DNA of 64,000 bases, taken from positions 248,001-312,000 of the forward strand of contig NZ_SDLR01000003.1 of NCBI RefSeq assembly GCF_004522215.1. The letters are read 5' to 3'. Below are positions 26,996-34,750 of this stretch, piece by piece (within the stretch, counting starts at the first letter, position 1; each line of letters starts with the position of its first letter). The notes under the pieces are model-generated. The model ran no database searches. It was not told where the DNA came from and saw only the letters and a list, made by a program, of their open reading frames with translations. Source of the stretch: Ammoniphilus sp. YIM 78166. GTDB lineage: Bacteria > Bacillota > Bacilli > Aneurinibacillales > RAOX-1. The position numbers were made by a program, and so were the translations under genes.

Positions 26996-27060
26996 CATCG
27001 TCCTGAGAGGAAGGACCAGCTAGTTGCCCACACTTTTTGAGTAGATAATTCTTAATTGTG

Positions 27061-27089
27061 TTGACATTTTGCGTAATCATGATTATAAT
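27061..27089 (+). promoter_or_regulatory. Consensus sigma-A promoter with operator in the spacer
   Basis: TTGACA (27061-27066), exactly 17 bp and TATAAT (27084-27089) match consensus at every position. TAATCATGATTA at 27074-27085 fills the spacer and touches the -10, so this very strong promoter should be tightly repressible. Confidence 0.9.
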
Positions 27090-27095
27090 ATAATC

Positions 27096-27165
27096 AAAGG
27101 TTGTGTTAAGTCTGCAACGTTTTTACTCCTACTCATTACTAGGCGCCTATGCGCCCCTTTTTTTT
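27096..27165 (+). ncRNA. Candidate ~70-nt small RNA (or attenuated leader) of the palindrome regulon
   Basis: Transcription from the consensus promoter would start near 27096. A perfect terminator follows: stem GGCGC / GCGCC (27142-27155) with loop CTAT and a run of eight T (27158-27165). The body has a small GTTG/CAAC hairpin and an exposed pyrimidine-rich ACTCCTACTCAT (27125-27136) complementary to Shine-Dalgarno sequences. Seven bases (CCTACTC) pair exactly with GAGTAGG in the selA leader. It could instead be an attenuator for the 64-aa gene at 27191. Confidence 0.55.
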
Positions 27166-27190
27166 AGAATAATCACAAAGGAGTTTTATC

Positions 27191-27385
27191 ATGGACATCG
27201 TACAGGAACATCGTTGCATTCATTGCGAAGGGTTAATGGGATGGAAGATCTCCTTTCTTGTTGAAACGGATGAGATGCATTGGTTTGTGGGAGGAAGGAA
27301 GGATCATCATCTTGAGGATTGGGATGATGGTAATCTCATCGTTTGTTGTCAGCATTGCGATAGTGAAAATTCATTCAGCGAGTAA
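27191..27385 (+). CDS. 64-aa zinc-ribbon-like protein
   Basis: ATG with AAAGGAG 7 bp upstream. Two CxxC pairs (CIHC near the start, CQHC near the end) suggest a small zinc-binding protein with acidic His-rich middle. The family is not recognised. It is transcribed only if RNA polymerase passes the hairpin at 27142-27165, and is followed by its own terminator. Confidence 0.65.
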   Translation: MDIVQEHRCIHCEGLMGWKISFLVETDEMHWFVGGRKDHHLEDWDDGNLIVCCQHCDSENSFSE

Positions 27386-27391
27386 ATCTTC

Positions 27392-27436
27392 ATCTCCGCC
27401 GCAGTCTCTATGGACTAGTGGGTGGAGATTTTTTTT
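27392..27436 (+). terminator. Terminator after the 64-aa gene
   Basis: ATCTCCGCC / GGTGGAGAT stem with an inner AGTC/GACT pairing and a T run. Confidence 0.8.
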
Positions 27437-27456
27437 GTGTTGAAATTACATACAGG

Positions 27457-27473
27457 TGTAGAAAAATTCTACA
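27457..27473 (+). promoter_or_regulatory. Upstream activating palindrome TGTAGAAAAATTCTACA
   Basis: A perfect 7-3-7 palindrome lies 62 bp upstream of a sigma-54 promoter. The same motif recurs twice before the second sigma-54 promoter at 28.7 kb. It is a likely binding site of the NtrC-type regulator encoded at 24383. Confidence 0.7.
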
Positions 27474-27535
27474 GTGGAATGGATAGAATATTTACGTTTT
27501 CTGTTAAAATACGGCGATATAAGGGTTCTGTCGGT

Positions 27536-27552
27536 TTGGCACGAATTTTGCA
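27536..27552 (+). promoter_or_regulatory. Sigma-54 promoter (-24/-12)
   Basis: TTGGCAC-GAATT-TTGCA matches the consensus TGGCAC-N5-TTGCA fully. It drives the gene pair starting at 27599. Confidence 0.85.
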
Positions 27553-27598
27553 ATGTTAACATGTTATAAATAATGGAACTGGAGAGGAGTCCTATTCA

Positions 27599-27733
27599 AT
27601 GGATAAAAGACGATTAGAGATAGAATTGAATTCCTGTGTCAAACTTCTATTAAAAAACCCCCCACAGCAAGAACGAGAGAAAATATATGAAAGACTTTTT
27701 CAAGTATTTCAGAAGCTCGGCATCTCGATATGA
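27599..27733 (+). CDS. 44-aa small protein at the head of the sigma-54 unit
   Basis: ATG at 27599 follows GGAGAGGAG. The 44-residue charged, helical protein ends in TGA that overlaps the ATG of the next gene (ATGA), so the pair is translationally coupled. The family is not recognised. Confidence 0.6.
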   Translation: MDKRRLEIELNSCVKLLLKNPPQQEREKIYERLFQVFQKLGISI

Positions 27734-28614
27734 AGTATGTTTTACTTAAATGGTTGATGATTATCCTCACTCTGGTTGGTTGGTTTATTCCGTGGGAGAA
27801 GCTGAGCTATAGCCAAGGGTCTGGCAGTAGTAAAGATCTTGCTCCCGCTTTTGAGCGAGCCGTCACGATTGGGGCGAAGAACGGAACCTTGTCAGCCTTA
27901 TTGCTTAAAATGACAGGGATTTTGCTTAAGGACCAAGGCTATACCGTAAAGGAACTTTCTTTTTCTGATTCTGGGCTGCTTCGCTCAGCATTGGAAGCGG
28001 GTGTCATTGATTTGTATTGGGAATCCGCCTATCAGTTGATGGAAGAAGATAGGGCAAGAGAATTCGTATGGCTGCCAGAAAACAAGCTTGCGCATAAGCC
28101 AGTCTTCCTTATGAAGCCATCTCAGGCTAGTGAATGGAAGATTCAGACGATCAGTGACTTGGCTGAAATCATTCAGCAAAACAAGATAAAAATCAAATTT
28201 GCGGCAGATAAAGAATTGATTTTGAACAAAGAACTAGTACGTAACCTTAGCAACGGTTATGGGTTAGTCATTCCTGAAAAGGATTTGGTTTTAGTGGAAT
28301 CGCATCAGATTTATCAGGCCCTAAACGAAAATCATATGCAAGTGGCCATTGGATGGTCCTCAGACAGCCGTATACAAGGATACGACCTGCTGGAACTAGC
28401 TGATGATCGGCTGCTTTTTCCTTCTGTCCCTATAACTCCAGTTATCCAGCAGGAAATTCATGATCTAGTGCCATTGGTAAGTAAAATTGTCGATAATCTT
28501 ACTTTAGAGAAAGTGCTTGAGCTTCAATATGAAGTAGATATACAGGGCAAAGATGTCACAAAGGTAGCAAGGAAGTTTTTGATCGAATCCAACTTGTTGT
28601 TAAAAAGAGAGTAA
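27730..28614 (+). CDS. Second OpuAC-like substrate-binding protein (orphan)
   Basis: A 294-residue paralogue of the protein encoded at 25812, with an N-terminal signal/anchor segment (residues about 5-24) but no lipobox Cys. Shared segments include TIGAKNGTLSALLLKM, ALEAGVIDLYWE and VAIGWSSDSRI. It is placed under a sigma-54 promoter with an upstream palindrome, so it is a likely target of the adjacent two-component system. No ABC permease is near. A feedback role as a ligand-presenting protein is inference. Confidence 0.8.
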   Translation: MKYVLLKWLMIILTLVGWFIPWEKLSYSQGSGSSKDLAPAFERAVTIGAKNGTLSALLLKMTGILLKDQGYTVKELSFSDSGLLRSALEAGVIDLYWESAYQLMEEDRAREFVWLPENKLAHKPVFLMKPSQASEWKIQTISDLAEIIQQNKIKIKFAADKELILNKELVRNLSNGYGLVIPEKDLVLVESHQIYQALNENHMQVAIGWSSDSRIQGYDLLELADDRLLFPSVPITPVIQQEIHDLVPLVSKIVDNLTLEKVLELQYEVDIQGKDVTKVARKFLIESNLLLKRE

Positions 28615-28625
28615 TATTACAACAG

Positions 28626-28665
28626 TGTAGAAGAATTTTACACCAAGAAGTAGAATTATTCTACA
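28626..28665 (+). promoter_or_regulatory. Paired activator palindromes before the second sigma-54 promoter
   Basis: TGTAGAAGAATTTTACA (28626-28642) and AGTAGAATTATTCTACA (28649-28665) lie with centres 23 bp apart, about two helical turns. Both match the motif at 27457. Confidence 0.7.
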
Positions 28666-28715
28666 ATATACGAGTGTTTTCGGTGAAAACCATGAAGAAT
28701 ATGAGAAAGAATTGA

Positions 28716-28732
28716 TTGGCATGAGATTTGCA
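28716..28732 (+). promoter_or_regulatory. Sigma-54 promoter (-24/-12)
   Basis: TTGGCAT-GAGAT-TTGCA fits the -24/-12 consensus. It lies 50 bp downstream of the palindrome pair and 65 bp before the next gene. Confidence 0.82.
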
Positions 28733-28797
28733 AATAAATAACAATGTAAATGCTTTCAATGGAAACTCACAAACCATCGATATAGGGAGGTTATATC

Positions 28798-29040
28798 ATG
28801 ATTTGGAAAGGCGAAAAGCTTGTAACGATTAAGGATTTTTTGACCAAGGGAATTAACCGTTGTGATTCGCAAGAGGAAGCCAAAATCTTTATGCAGTTTT
28901 ATCGGGCAGAAAATCCTCGAGCAGATGAGAACATGGACTTCATGAGTTGTTATTATACTACAGATGAAATGATGCGCATTAGAGCATGGTTTGATATAGA
29001 AAAGCAGATTCATACTAGCCATACGCTATTGGCCAAATAG
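28798..29040 (+). CDS. 80-aa protein under sigma-54 control
   Basis: ATG with GGGAGG upstream. The 80-residue acidic protein (KGEKLVTIKDFLTKGINRCD...) is unrecognised. No clear T-tailed terminator separates it from tRNA-Sec, so sigma-54 transcripts could run into the tRNA-Sec gene. Confidence 0.65.
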   Translation: MIWKGEKLVTIKDFLTKGINRCDSQEEAKIFMQFYRAENPRADENMDFMSCYYTTDEMMRIRAWFDIEKQIHTSHTLLAK

Positions 29041-29088
29041 TTTTAGAGATATAGATAGGATGAGTGAAATCCGGAAAATATATAAATA

Positions 29089-29124
29089 GCAAAGCTGCAA
29101 AGGTGGGACCTCGTGCAGCTTTGC
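29089..29124. repeat. 11-bp inverted repeat between the 80-aa gene and tRNA-Sec
   Basis: GCAAAGCTGCA / TGCAGCTTTGC with a 14-nt loop. It lacks a T run on the plus strand but has an A-rich 3' flank, so termination on the plus strand should be weak. Confidence 0.6.
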
Positions 29125-29139
29125 AAAAGAAAAATTCAC

Positions 29140-29176
29140 TTTACTTTTTATCTTAGTTATATTATAATCATGATTA
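29140..29176 (+). promoter_or_regulatory. Promoter and operator of tRNA-Sec
   Basis: TTTACT (29140-29145), 17 bp and TATAAT (29163-29168) form a sigma-A promoter. TAATCATGATTA at 29165-29176 overlaps the -10. This makes the selenocysteine tRNA a member of the grd regulon. Confidence 0.75.
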
Positions 29177-29192
29177 TAATATAATAACAAAT

Positions 29193-29289
29193 GGGAGTTG
29201 ATGGAGTCCTGGTGGCTCTCCCGGTCTTCAAAACCGAGTGTCGGGCACGTGATGTCCGAGGTGGGTTCGATTCCTACCATCTCCCGCCA
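29193..29289 (+). tRNA. selC: tRNA-Sec (anticodon UCA), including encoded CCA
   Basis: A 97-nt tRNA with an 8-bp acceptor stem (GGGAGTTG / CATCTCCC, one mismatch), an anticodon loop CTTCAAA giving UCA, a long variable arm (GTGTCGGGCACGTGATGTCC) and a T-arm around GGTTCGATTCC. These traits define selenocysteine tRNA. The genomic CCA is at 29287-29289. It reads the UGA codons of grdA, grdB and probably the response regulator. Confidence 0.96.
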
Positions 29290-29374
29290 ACCTTAACGAA
29301 GCAGGTCCCAAATGGTAATTTCACATTACCTTGGGACCTTTATTTTTTTACATAGAAGGAAGGAGTAGGCTTAA

Positions 29375-30790
29375 ATGAGCATAAGCGTCATGTTAAGAGA
29401 TTTACCAGCCACTCAAGTTATTATCCATCATCCCGAGTTGAAAACAGGCACGGACCAAAAGATCCCCTCGGCCCTTCTTTTACAAGTAACAAGGGAAGTA
29501 CTAAACATATGGAGAAGACGCATTAGAGAAGGTGAAGTAAAAGAAGTCGATCTCGACAAGATCATAAAGGATGTAAAAGCTAGAATAGAACATACCCTAA
29601 ACTTTCATCTTAAAGAAGTTATTAACGGAACTGGAATTATTCTCCATACCAACTTAGGAAGAGCTGTACTGCCTGACGAAGCGATTGATCACATGACCAA
29701 GGTGGCGGGAGGATACTGTAATCTAGAATATAATATAGAGCTGGGATCACGAGGATCTAGGCATGATATCGTTGAAAATATTATAAAGACGTTGACAGGT
29801 GCAGAGGCTGCTATGGTCGTTAATAATAATGCTGCTGCAGTATTTCTTATTCTTAGAGAAATAGCGAAAGGCAGAGAGGTGATCGTATCCAGGGGGGAAA
29901 TCATAGAAATCGGCGGTTCTTTCCGTGTATCTGAAATTATGTCCGAAAGCGGAGCGATTCTTCGCGAGGTAGGGACAACGAATAAAACGCATAAGATCGA
30001 CTATGAAAAGGCCATTGGAGCTCAAACCGCTTTACTTATGAAAGTCCATACTAGCAACTTCTGTGTTTCAGGTTTTACCCAAGCCATATCAGTAGAGGAA
30101 CTTGCAGGATTGGGTAAACAATATGATATTCCTGTCTATGAGGACTTGGGCAGCGGTGTTTTATATGATTTGAGGAAGCATGGGATTGGCCGGGAGCCGA
30201 TTATTCAAGAAAGTATCAAAGATGGTGCTGATATTGTTAGTTTTAGTGGAGATAAACTTCTAGGAGGTCCGCAAGCTGGCATCATCGTTGGCAAGAAGAA
30301 GTGGATTGACAGGATGAAAAAGAACCAGCTAGCACGCATGCTTAGGGTGGATAAAGTGACCCTCGCAGCTCTTGAGGCAACCCTTCGTCTTTATCTTGAT
30401 CCTGCTAAAGCAAAACAAAGTATTCCTGCCTTGCGATCGATCCTCCAGCCCGTTGAAGAATTACAGGAGAGAGCAGAGCGTTTCCGTGCTTTACTTCCAG
30501 AATATGATATAGAGTTATGTCAGATGGATACGGAAGTAGGCGGGGGAAGTCTTCCGGACGTTACACTTCCGACTGTGGTTGCTGTTTTAAGACATTCCCA
30601 TCTGCCGGCACATATCCTGGAGAAAAAGCTCAGAATCGGATCGCCTTCTATTATAGGAAGAATTTCTAAAGATCAGTTCTTGTTAGATTTTCGAACCATT
30701 GAAGAAAAAAATATAGACCGATTAGCTCAACATGTGAAACAAAGGGTACCTGAGAACGCACCAAAGTTGAAGGAGGCGGCGGTTGAATGA
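29375..30790 (+). CDS. selA: L-seryl-tRNA(Sec) selenium transferase
   Basis: A 471-residue PLP enzyme that converts Ser-tRNA(Sec) to Sec-tRNA(Sec) using selenophosphate. The N-terminal SelA domain is followed by the fold-type I core: GTGIILHTNLGRA, AAMVVNNNAAAVFL and the PLP lysine K294 in FSGDKLLGGPQAG. ATG follows GGAAGGAG; that leader contains GAGTAGG, complementary to the candidate small RNA at 27.1 kb. It is co-transcribed with tRNA-Sec (no terminator between). selB and selD are not in this window. Confidence 0.97.
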   Translation: MSISVMLRDLPATQVIIHHPELKTGTDQKIPSALLLQVTREVLNIWRRRIREGEVKEVDLDKIIKDVKARIEHTLNFHLKEVINGTGIILHTNLGRAVLPDEAIDHMTKVAGGYCNLEYNIELGSRGSRHDIVENIIKTLTGAEAAMVVNNNAAAVFLILREIAKGREVIVSRGEIIEIGGSFRVSEIMSESGAILREVGTTNKTHKIDYEKAIGAQTALLMKVHTSNFCVSGFTQAISVEELAGLGKQYDIPVYEDLGSGVLYDLRKHGIGREPIIQESIKDGADIVSFSGDKLLGGPQAGIIVGKKKWIDRMKKNQLARMLRVDKVTLAALEATLRLYLDPAKAKQSIPALRSILQPVEELQERAERFRALLPEYDIELCQMDTEVGGGSLPDVTLPTVVAVLRHSHLPAHILEKKLRIGSPSIIGRISKDQFLLDFRTIEEKNIDRLAQHVKQRVPENAPKLKEAAVE

Positions 30791-30993
30791 AGCCTGACCA
30801 TGAGGTGATCACAGCTCTATTAAAAGTTTATTTTGAGTACTATGATATCTATCTTGAGCTTGGCGACATTAGGTATTTAAAGAGAACTCAAAATTGTTTG
30901 GAGCTCATTTCAGATTACTTTTCAGAGAAGTCACTTTCAACGAAGGAACTAATTTCACTCCATAATAGTAAAAACGCTTACAAAACAGGATAA
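30787..30993 (+). CDS. 68-aa protein overlapping selA
   Basis: ATG overlaps the selA stop (ATGA), implying coupled translation. It is a small acidic/helical protein with several Tyr and no known motif. The place after selA is usually taken by selB; this is clearly not SelB. A terminator follows. Confidence 0.6.
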   Translation: MKPDHEVITALLKVYFEYYDIYLELGDIRYLKRTQNCLELISDYFSEKSLSTKELISLHNSKNAYKTG

Positions 30994-31032
30994 AAAAACA
31001 GGCAAAATAAAAAGTATAAATATCTCAACCTA

Positions 31033-31075
31033 AAACCCTATCCACTCTATGGTGTTGGATAGGGTTTGCTTTTAT
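31033..31075 (+). terminator. Terminator of the selC-selA unit
   Basis: AACCCTATCC / GGATAGGGTT stem with T-rich tail. Confidence 0.85.
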
Positions 31076-31202
31076 TACTCCATTCATTTAAATAAAATTG
31101 TAAAATGATATTGCATATTTATACACATCGATGATATATTTTTTATTGTTCAATAAATTAATTTAACTAACGTGAATTAAGCAAAAGTGGGAGAGAGACA
31201 AA

Positions 31203-32595
31203 ATGGGAGTACAGAAACTACAAACAGTAGTCGGATTTAAAAAAGAAAAAGAGTATACAGCGAAGCAATATATGAAGTTTTGGTTACCTTCATTACTTGG
31301 GGTTTTGCTATTTTTAGTGCCTATTTCCATTAATGATAAGGTAACGATTGGACTAGGGGTGTTAGCCGATGCGCTGCAGGGGGCCATCGCTGATTATATT
31401 CCCTTCATGATGACGATTATTCTTTGTCTATCAGCTATTGGTAGTTTGGTTGTTAAATTTTATAAACCACAGGCTGTGATGAAGAGTCCATTTTTAAACA
31501 GTTTATTTAGCCTTACACCTTTTTGGTTAGTCCTTCGAATCATGGGTGCGGTATTTGCAATTTTTACCTTGAATCAAGTAGGACCTGAATTTATATGGTC
31601 GAAATTTACCGGTGGGGTTGTACTGTATGATTTAATTCCCGTATTGATGGTCTGGTTCTTATTTGCTTGTTTATTTATGCCGCTTTTGCTTCAGTTTGGG
31701 TTGATGGATTTTATCGGAACGTTGGTACGAAAAGTCATGTATCCTTTATTTAAACTTCCTGGCCGTTCCTCTGTTGATGCCTTAGCCTCCTGGATGGGAA
31801 GCGGTACCGTAGGTGTCTTATTAACGACGCAACAATATGAATCAGGGTACTATACGAAACGAGAAGCAGCTGTTGTGGCAACCAACTTTTCCATTGCCTC
31901 GATTGCTTTCAGTCTTGTCATTGCTAAATTTTTGAAGATTGATCATATGTTTGTACAATTTTACTTTACCGTGATCGTAACAGGGATTATTGCAGCGATT
32001 ATCTGTCCGAGAATCCCTCCACTGTCATTAAAAAAGGATACGTATTATGAGCCTGTTGGAAAGCAAATTGATGAAGTTGTTCCAAAAGGAGTATCAAGTT
32101 TCCGTTGGGGAGTCGAACAAGCGGTTGAAAAGGCTAGTCAAGTTAAGAGTTACCGCAGCGTGGTCAAAAGTGGAATTCTAAATGTCGTTGATATTTGGTT
32201 TGCCTGCCTTAATTCCATTGGTGATGGCGTTAGGGACGATGGCTCTTGTCCTGGCCGAATATACCCCGATCTTTAAATACTTGTCTTATCCTTTTGTCCC
32301 GTTCTTACAGTTATTGCAAATTCCTGAGGCACAAGCGGCTGCTCCAGCTATGATTGTCGGCTTTGCTGATATGTTTCTGCCTGCTGTTATTGGGAGTGGG
32401 ATCGAGTCGGAGCTTACACGTTTTGTGATTGGTGTCATGTCTTTAACCCAGTTAATTTATATGTCTGAAATTGGAATTCTTCTATTGAAATCGAAAATTC
32501 CTCTTACCTTTTTGCAATTATTTATCATCTTTTTACAACGAACCATCATTACACTGCCGATCGCTGCTGCCATGGCACACTTTTTATTCTTCTAA
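31203..32595 (+). pseudogene. YjiH-family membrane protein, split by a frameshift
   Basis: Two overlapping reading frames (31203-32276 and 32182-32595) together make one multi-helix protein of the YjiH / nucleoside-recognition 'gate' domain family, about 460 residues. The shift lies near 32190-32205. Up to there the first frame keeps family sequence (KSGILNVVDIWF). After it the second frame carries it on (GLPALIPLVMALGTMALVLAEYTPIF). One indel explains it, either a real mutation or a sequence error. The family is thought to transport or recognise small solutes; the substrate is unknown. Confidence 0.8.
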
Positions 32596-32637
32596 AAATT
32601 CATTTGAATCGTAATAAAGTTCTAGTTTAATATGGGA

Positions 32638-32677
32638 GAAAGCATTGGTTTGTACCAATGCTTTCTATTTATTTTTC
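32638..32677 (+). terminator. Terminator after the YjiH-like gene
   Basis: GAAAGCATTGG / CCAATGCTTTC stem with T-rich tail. Confidence 0.88.
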
Positions 32678-32700
32678 TGAAACGAAAGGTGAATGATAAC

Positions 32701-33888
32701 GTGAATATCGATTCTTTTATTTCTAAACATAGTAAAGAAGCACTTAAGAATGATCCACCGGGTGAATGGATGCCAACGATACCAGATGGGTGCATCCGTC
32801 TAAGTTCTGGCTACCCAGCACCCCATCTTATGCCCGTTGAAGAGATCAAGGCCGCAGTAGCCAGCCTGCTTGAAGAAGAGAAGGATCTACCGTTGCATTA
32901 TTTAGGGAGTCCTAAAAAGAAAAAACTGGATGAGCTGATCCAAGAAAGGTTGACCCAACGTGGTATACAGGTTTCAGAAGAAGAGCTGTTAATCACTTCA
33001 GGTGCATGCCAGGCGATTGATCTCATTGCTCGCATTCTCATCGACGATCAGACCCTGGTTGCCATCGAAGCACCCACCTATATGGAAGCGATAGAGATTT
33101 TTCAAAACTACACCCATCATTTTATTAGCATTCCAGTGGATGAGTATGGACTCCAAACGGATCTCTTCGAAGACTTATTAGAAGAACGGAAACGAAAAGG
33201 ACTCAGCCTTCCCCGTTTTTTATATACAATTCCCACGTTTCAAAATCCAACAGGCACAACAATGACGGAAGAGCGACGGAAGCATGTACTGGAGTTAGCG
33301 GTCCAATACAACTTCCTTATTTTAGAGGATGATGCCTATGGGGAATTATACTTTAACAAGCAGTCCACTCCATTAAAAGCCATGGATCCGGATGGCCGTG
33401 TTCTCCATGTGGGCTCATTATCTAAAGTTGTAGCCCCTGGAATGCGAATTGGATGGACCGTGGCAGCACCTGAATTTATTACGGCTATGGCTTGGTTTAA
33501 AAAGGATCTGGGCCATCCCTTTGCTCAGGCCACGATGACTGCCTATCTAGAGAGAACGGATATGAAAGAGCGATTAGAAACCTTAAGAACCACCTATCAG
33601 GCCAAATGCTCCGTCTTACTTTCGGCACTGGAAGAATACGTGCCGAAATCGGTTTCCTGGTATATTCCAGAGGGCGGCTATTTTGTTTGGCTCAAAGTGG
33701 CAGCCGATACATCTGAGTTATTAGCTCAAGCAACAGAAGAAGGAGTATCCTTTATTCCTGGAAAATATTTCTTCTTAAATCAAGAAGAAGGAACGGGCTA
33801 TTTACGACTCTCATTCAGCTATGCTGATGAAAAGGATATCGTCGAAGGAATTAAAATCCTTGGTAAAGTTCTTCGAGAGGTAGAATAA
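32701..33888 (+). CDS. PLP-dependent aminotransferase, LysN/MocR-core type
   Basis: A 395-residue class I/II aminotransferase starting at GTG 32701 with AAAGGTG upstream. A longer frame would begin inside the preceding terminator and is unlikely. It has the substrate/PLP segment LITSGACQAIDL, YTIPTFQNPTG, ILEDDAYGELYF and the PLP lysine in GSLSKVVAPGMRIGW. Relatives include 2-aminoadipate aminotransferases. It is monocistronic between two terminators; the amino acid substrate is not deducible. Confidence 0.9.
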   Translation: MNIDSFISKHSKEALKNDPPGEWMPTIPDGCIRLSSGYPAPHLMPVEEIKAAVASLLEEEKDLPLHYLGSPKKKKLDELIQERLTQRGIQVSEEELLITSGACQAIDLIARILIDDQTLVAIEAPTYMEAIEIFQNYTHHFISIPVDEYGLQTDLFEDLLEERKRKGLSLPRFLYTIPTFQNPTGTTMTEERRKHVLELAVQYNFLILEDDAYGELYFNKQSTPLKAMDPDGRVLHVGSLSKVVAPGMRIGWTVAAPEFITAMAWFKKDLGHPFAQATMTAYLERTDMKERLETLRTTYQAKCSVLLSALEEYVPKSVSWYIPEGGYFVWLKVAADTSELLAQATEEGVSFIPGKYFFLNQEEGTGYLRLSFSYADEKDIVEGIKILGKVLREVE

Positions 33889-33892
33889 AATG

Positions 33893-33930
33893 AAAAGCCC
33901 TACCCAAGACCCTTTCTTGGACAGGGCTTT
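33893..33930 (+). terminator. Terminator after the aminotransferase gene
   Basis: AAAGCCCT / AGGGCTTT outer stem with an inner CCAAGA / TCTTGG stem and a T tail. Confidence 0.88.
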
Positions 33931-34005
33931 TTCTCCTTTTTTTCCATTTACAAAGTAATGTGACTACACTCAATTGGAAAATAACCAACAATATAAAGAA
34001 AATAA

Positions 34006-34061
34006 TTTACTTTTGCATAATGTCACCTTATACTAAACTGTATACAGGATCCTGTATACAG
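34006..34061 (+). promoter_or_regulatory. Promoter and perfect 24-bp palindromic operator of the GntR-TRAP operon
   Basis: TTTACT (34006-34011), 17 bp and TATACT (34029-34034) form the promoter. A perfect 24-bp palindrome follows at 34038-34061, made of two CTGTATACAG units separated by GATC. TGTATAC-type sites are typical for FCD-family GntR repressors, so the next gene is probably autoregulated. Confidence 0.82.
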
Positions 34062-34086
34062 AAAGTGCGGAAAGGGGGGACTGGTC

Positions 34087-34749
34087 GTGCTCACGAAGTT
34101 ACAACAAACAGAAACACTGTCAGATCGCGCTTACCGTGAGTTGAAGAGAGCAATTATCCAAGGGGAATTCCTTCCAGGAGACCCTTTGCCCGAGGAATCG
34201 GTTGCGTCCATGCTGGGAATTAGCCGCACACCTCTACGTAAAGCCATTACTAGATTGGCTTATGATGGATTGATTGTACTAGAAACGGGGAAAAAGGCGA
34301 GAGTTGCCGAATATAGCCTGGTAGATTTGGATCATTTTCTGCAGCTGCGCCAACTGCTCGAGCCCTTTAATGCCCAACAGATTGCTTCTTATATTACCGA
34401 CGAAGAGTTGGACGAGCTCGAACAATTGATCCAAGTGCAGAAAGAGGCCATCGAGCAACATGATATGTATCAATTCATCGAGAGCGACAGTCAGTTTCAT
34501 ATTATGCTAGCGGAGATCAACCACAACCATAAATTAAAGGAATTTATTGAACAACTCAACACGAGTTTCTATCGGAACTACTTGATCCTTTCTGGCACGC
34601 TAGAAGAGTACGCAGCCATTGCTTTCTCAGAACATCTGCCTATTATTGAGGCGCTTCGTCATCGCCAACCTGAGCAAGCAGGGGAAGCGATGAAAACCCA
34701 TATACAGAATATCGAAGCAAGACTAAAAACAGTTGCCCAGGAGGAATAG
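34087..34749 (+). CDS. GntR-family (FCD-type) transcriptional regulator
   Basis: A 220-residue regulator with GTG start behind GGAAAGGGGGG. The winged helix-turn-helix (residues about 10-75: GDPLPEESVASMLGISRTPLRKAI) is followed by an all-helical FCD ligand domain with the metal/ligand His and acidic residues (DSQFHIMLAE, EHLPIIEAL). It should sense the TRAP substrate and repress from the 24-bp palindrome upstream. The stop lies 1 bp before the dctP start. Confidence 0.93.
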   Translation: MLTKLQQTETLSDRAYRELKRAIIQGEFLPGDPLPEESVASMLGISRTPLRKAITRLAYDGLIVLETGKKARVAEYSLVDLDHFLQLRQLLEPFNAQQIASYITDEELDELEQLIQVQKEAIEQHDMYQFIESDSQFHIMLAEINHNHKLKEFIEQLNTSFYRNYLILSGTLEEYAAIAFSEHLPIIEALRHRQPEQAGEAMKTHIQNIEARLKTVAQEE

Positions 34750-34750
34750 T

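Noticed and set aside
29089..29124. T-box-like string (GGTGGGACC with flanking inverted repeat) before tRNA-Sec
   Set aside because: There is no room for a specifier stem, no T-tailed terminator and no downstream synthetase or amino acid gene, so I treat it as a plain inverted repeat.
32632..32700. Longer N-terminus for the aminotransferase starting at 32632
   Set aside because: That start lies inside a strong terminator hairpin; GTG 32701 has its own ribosome-binding site.
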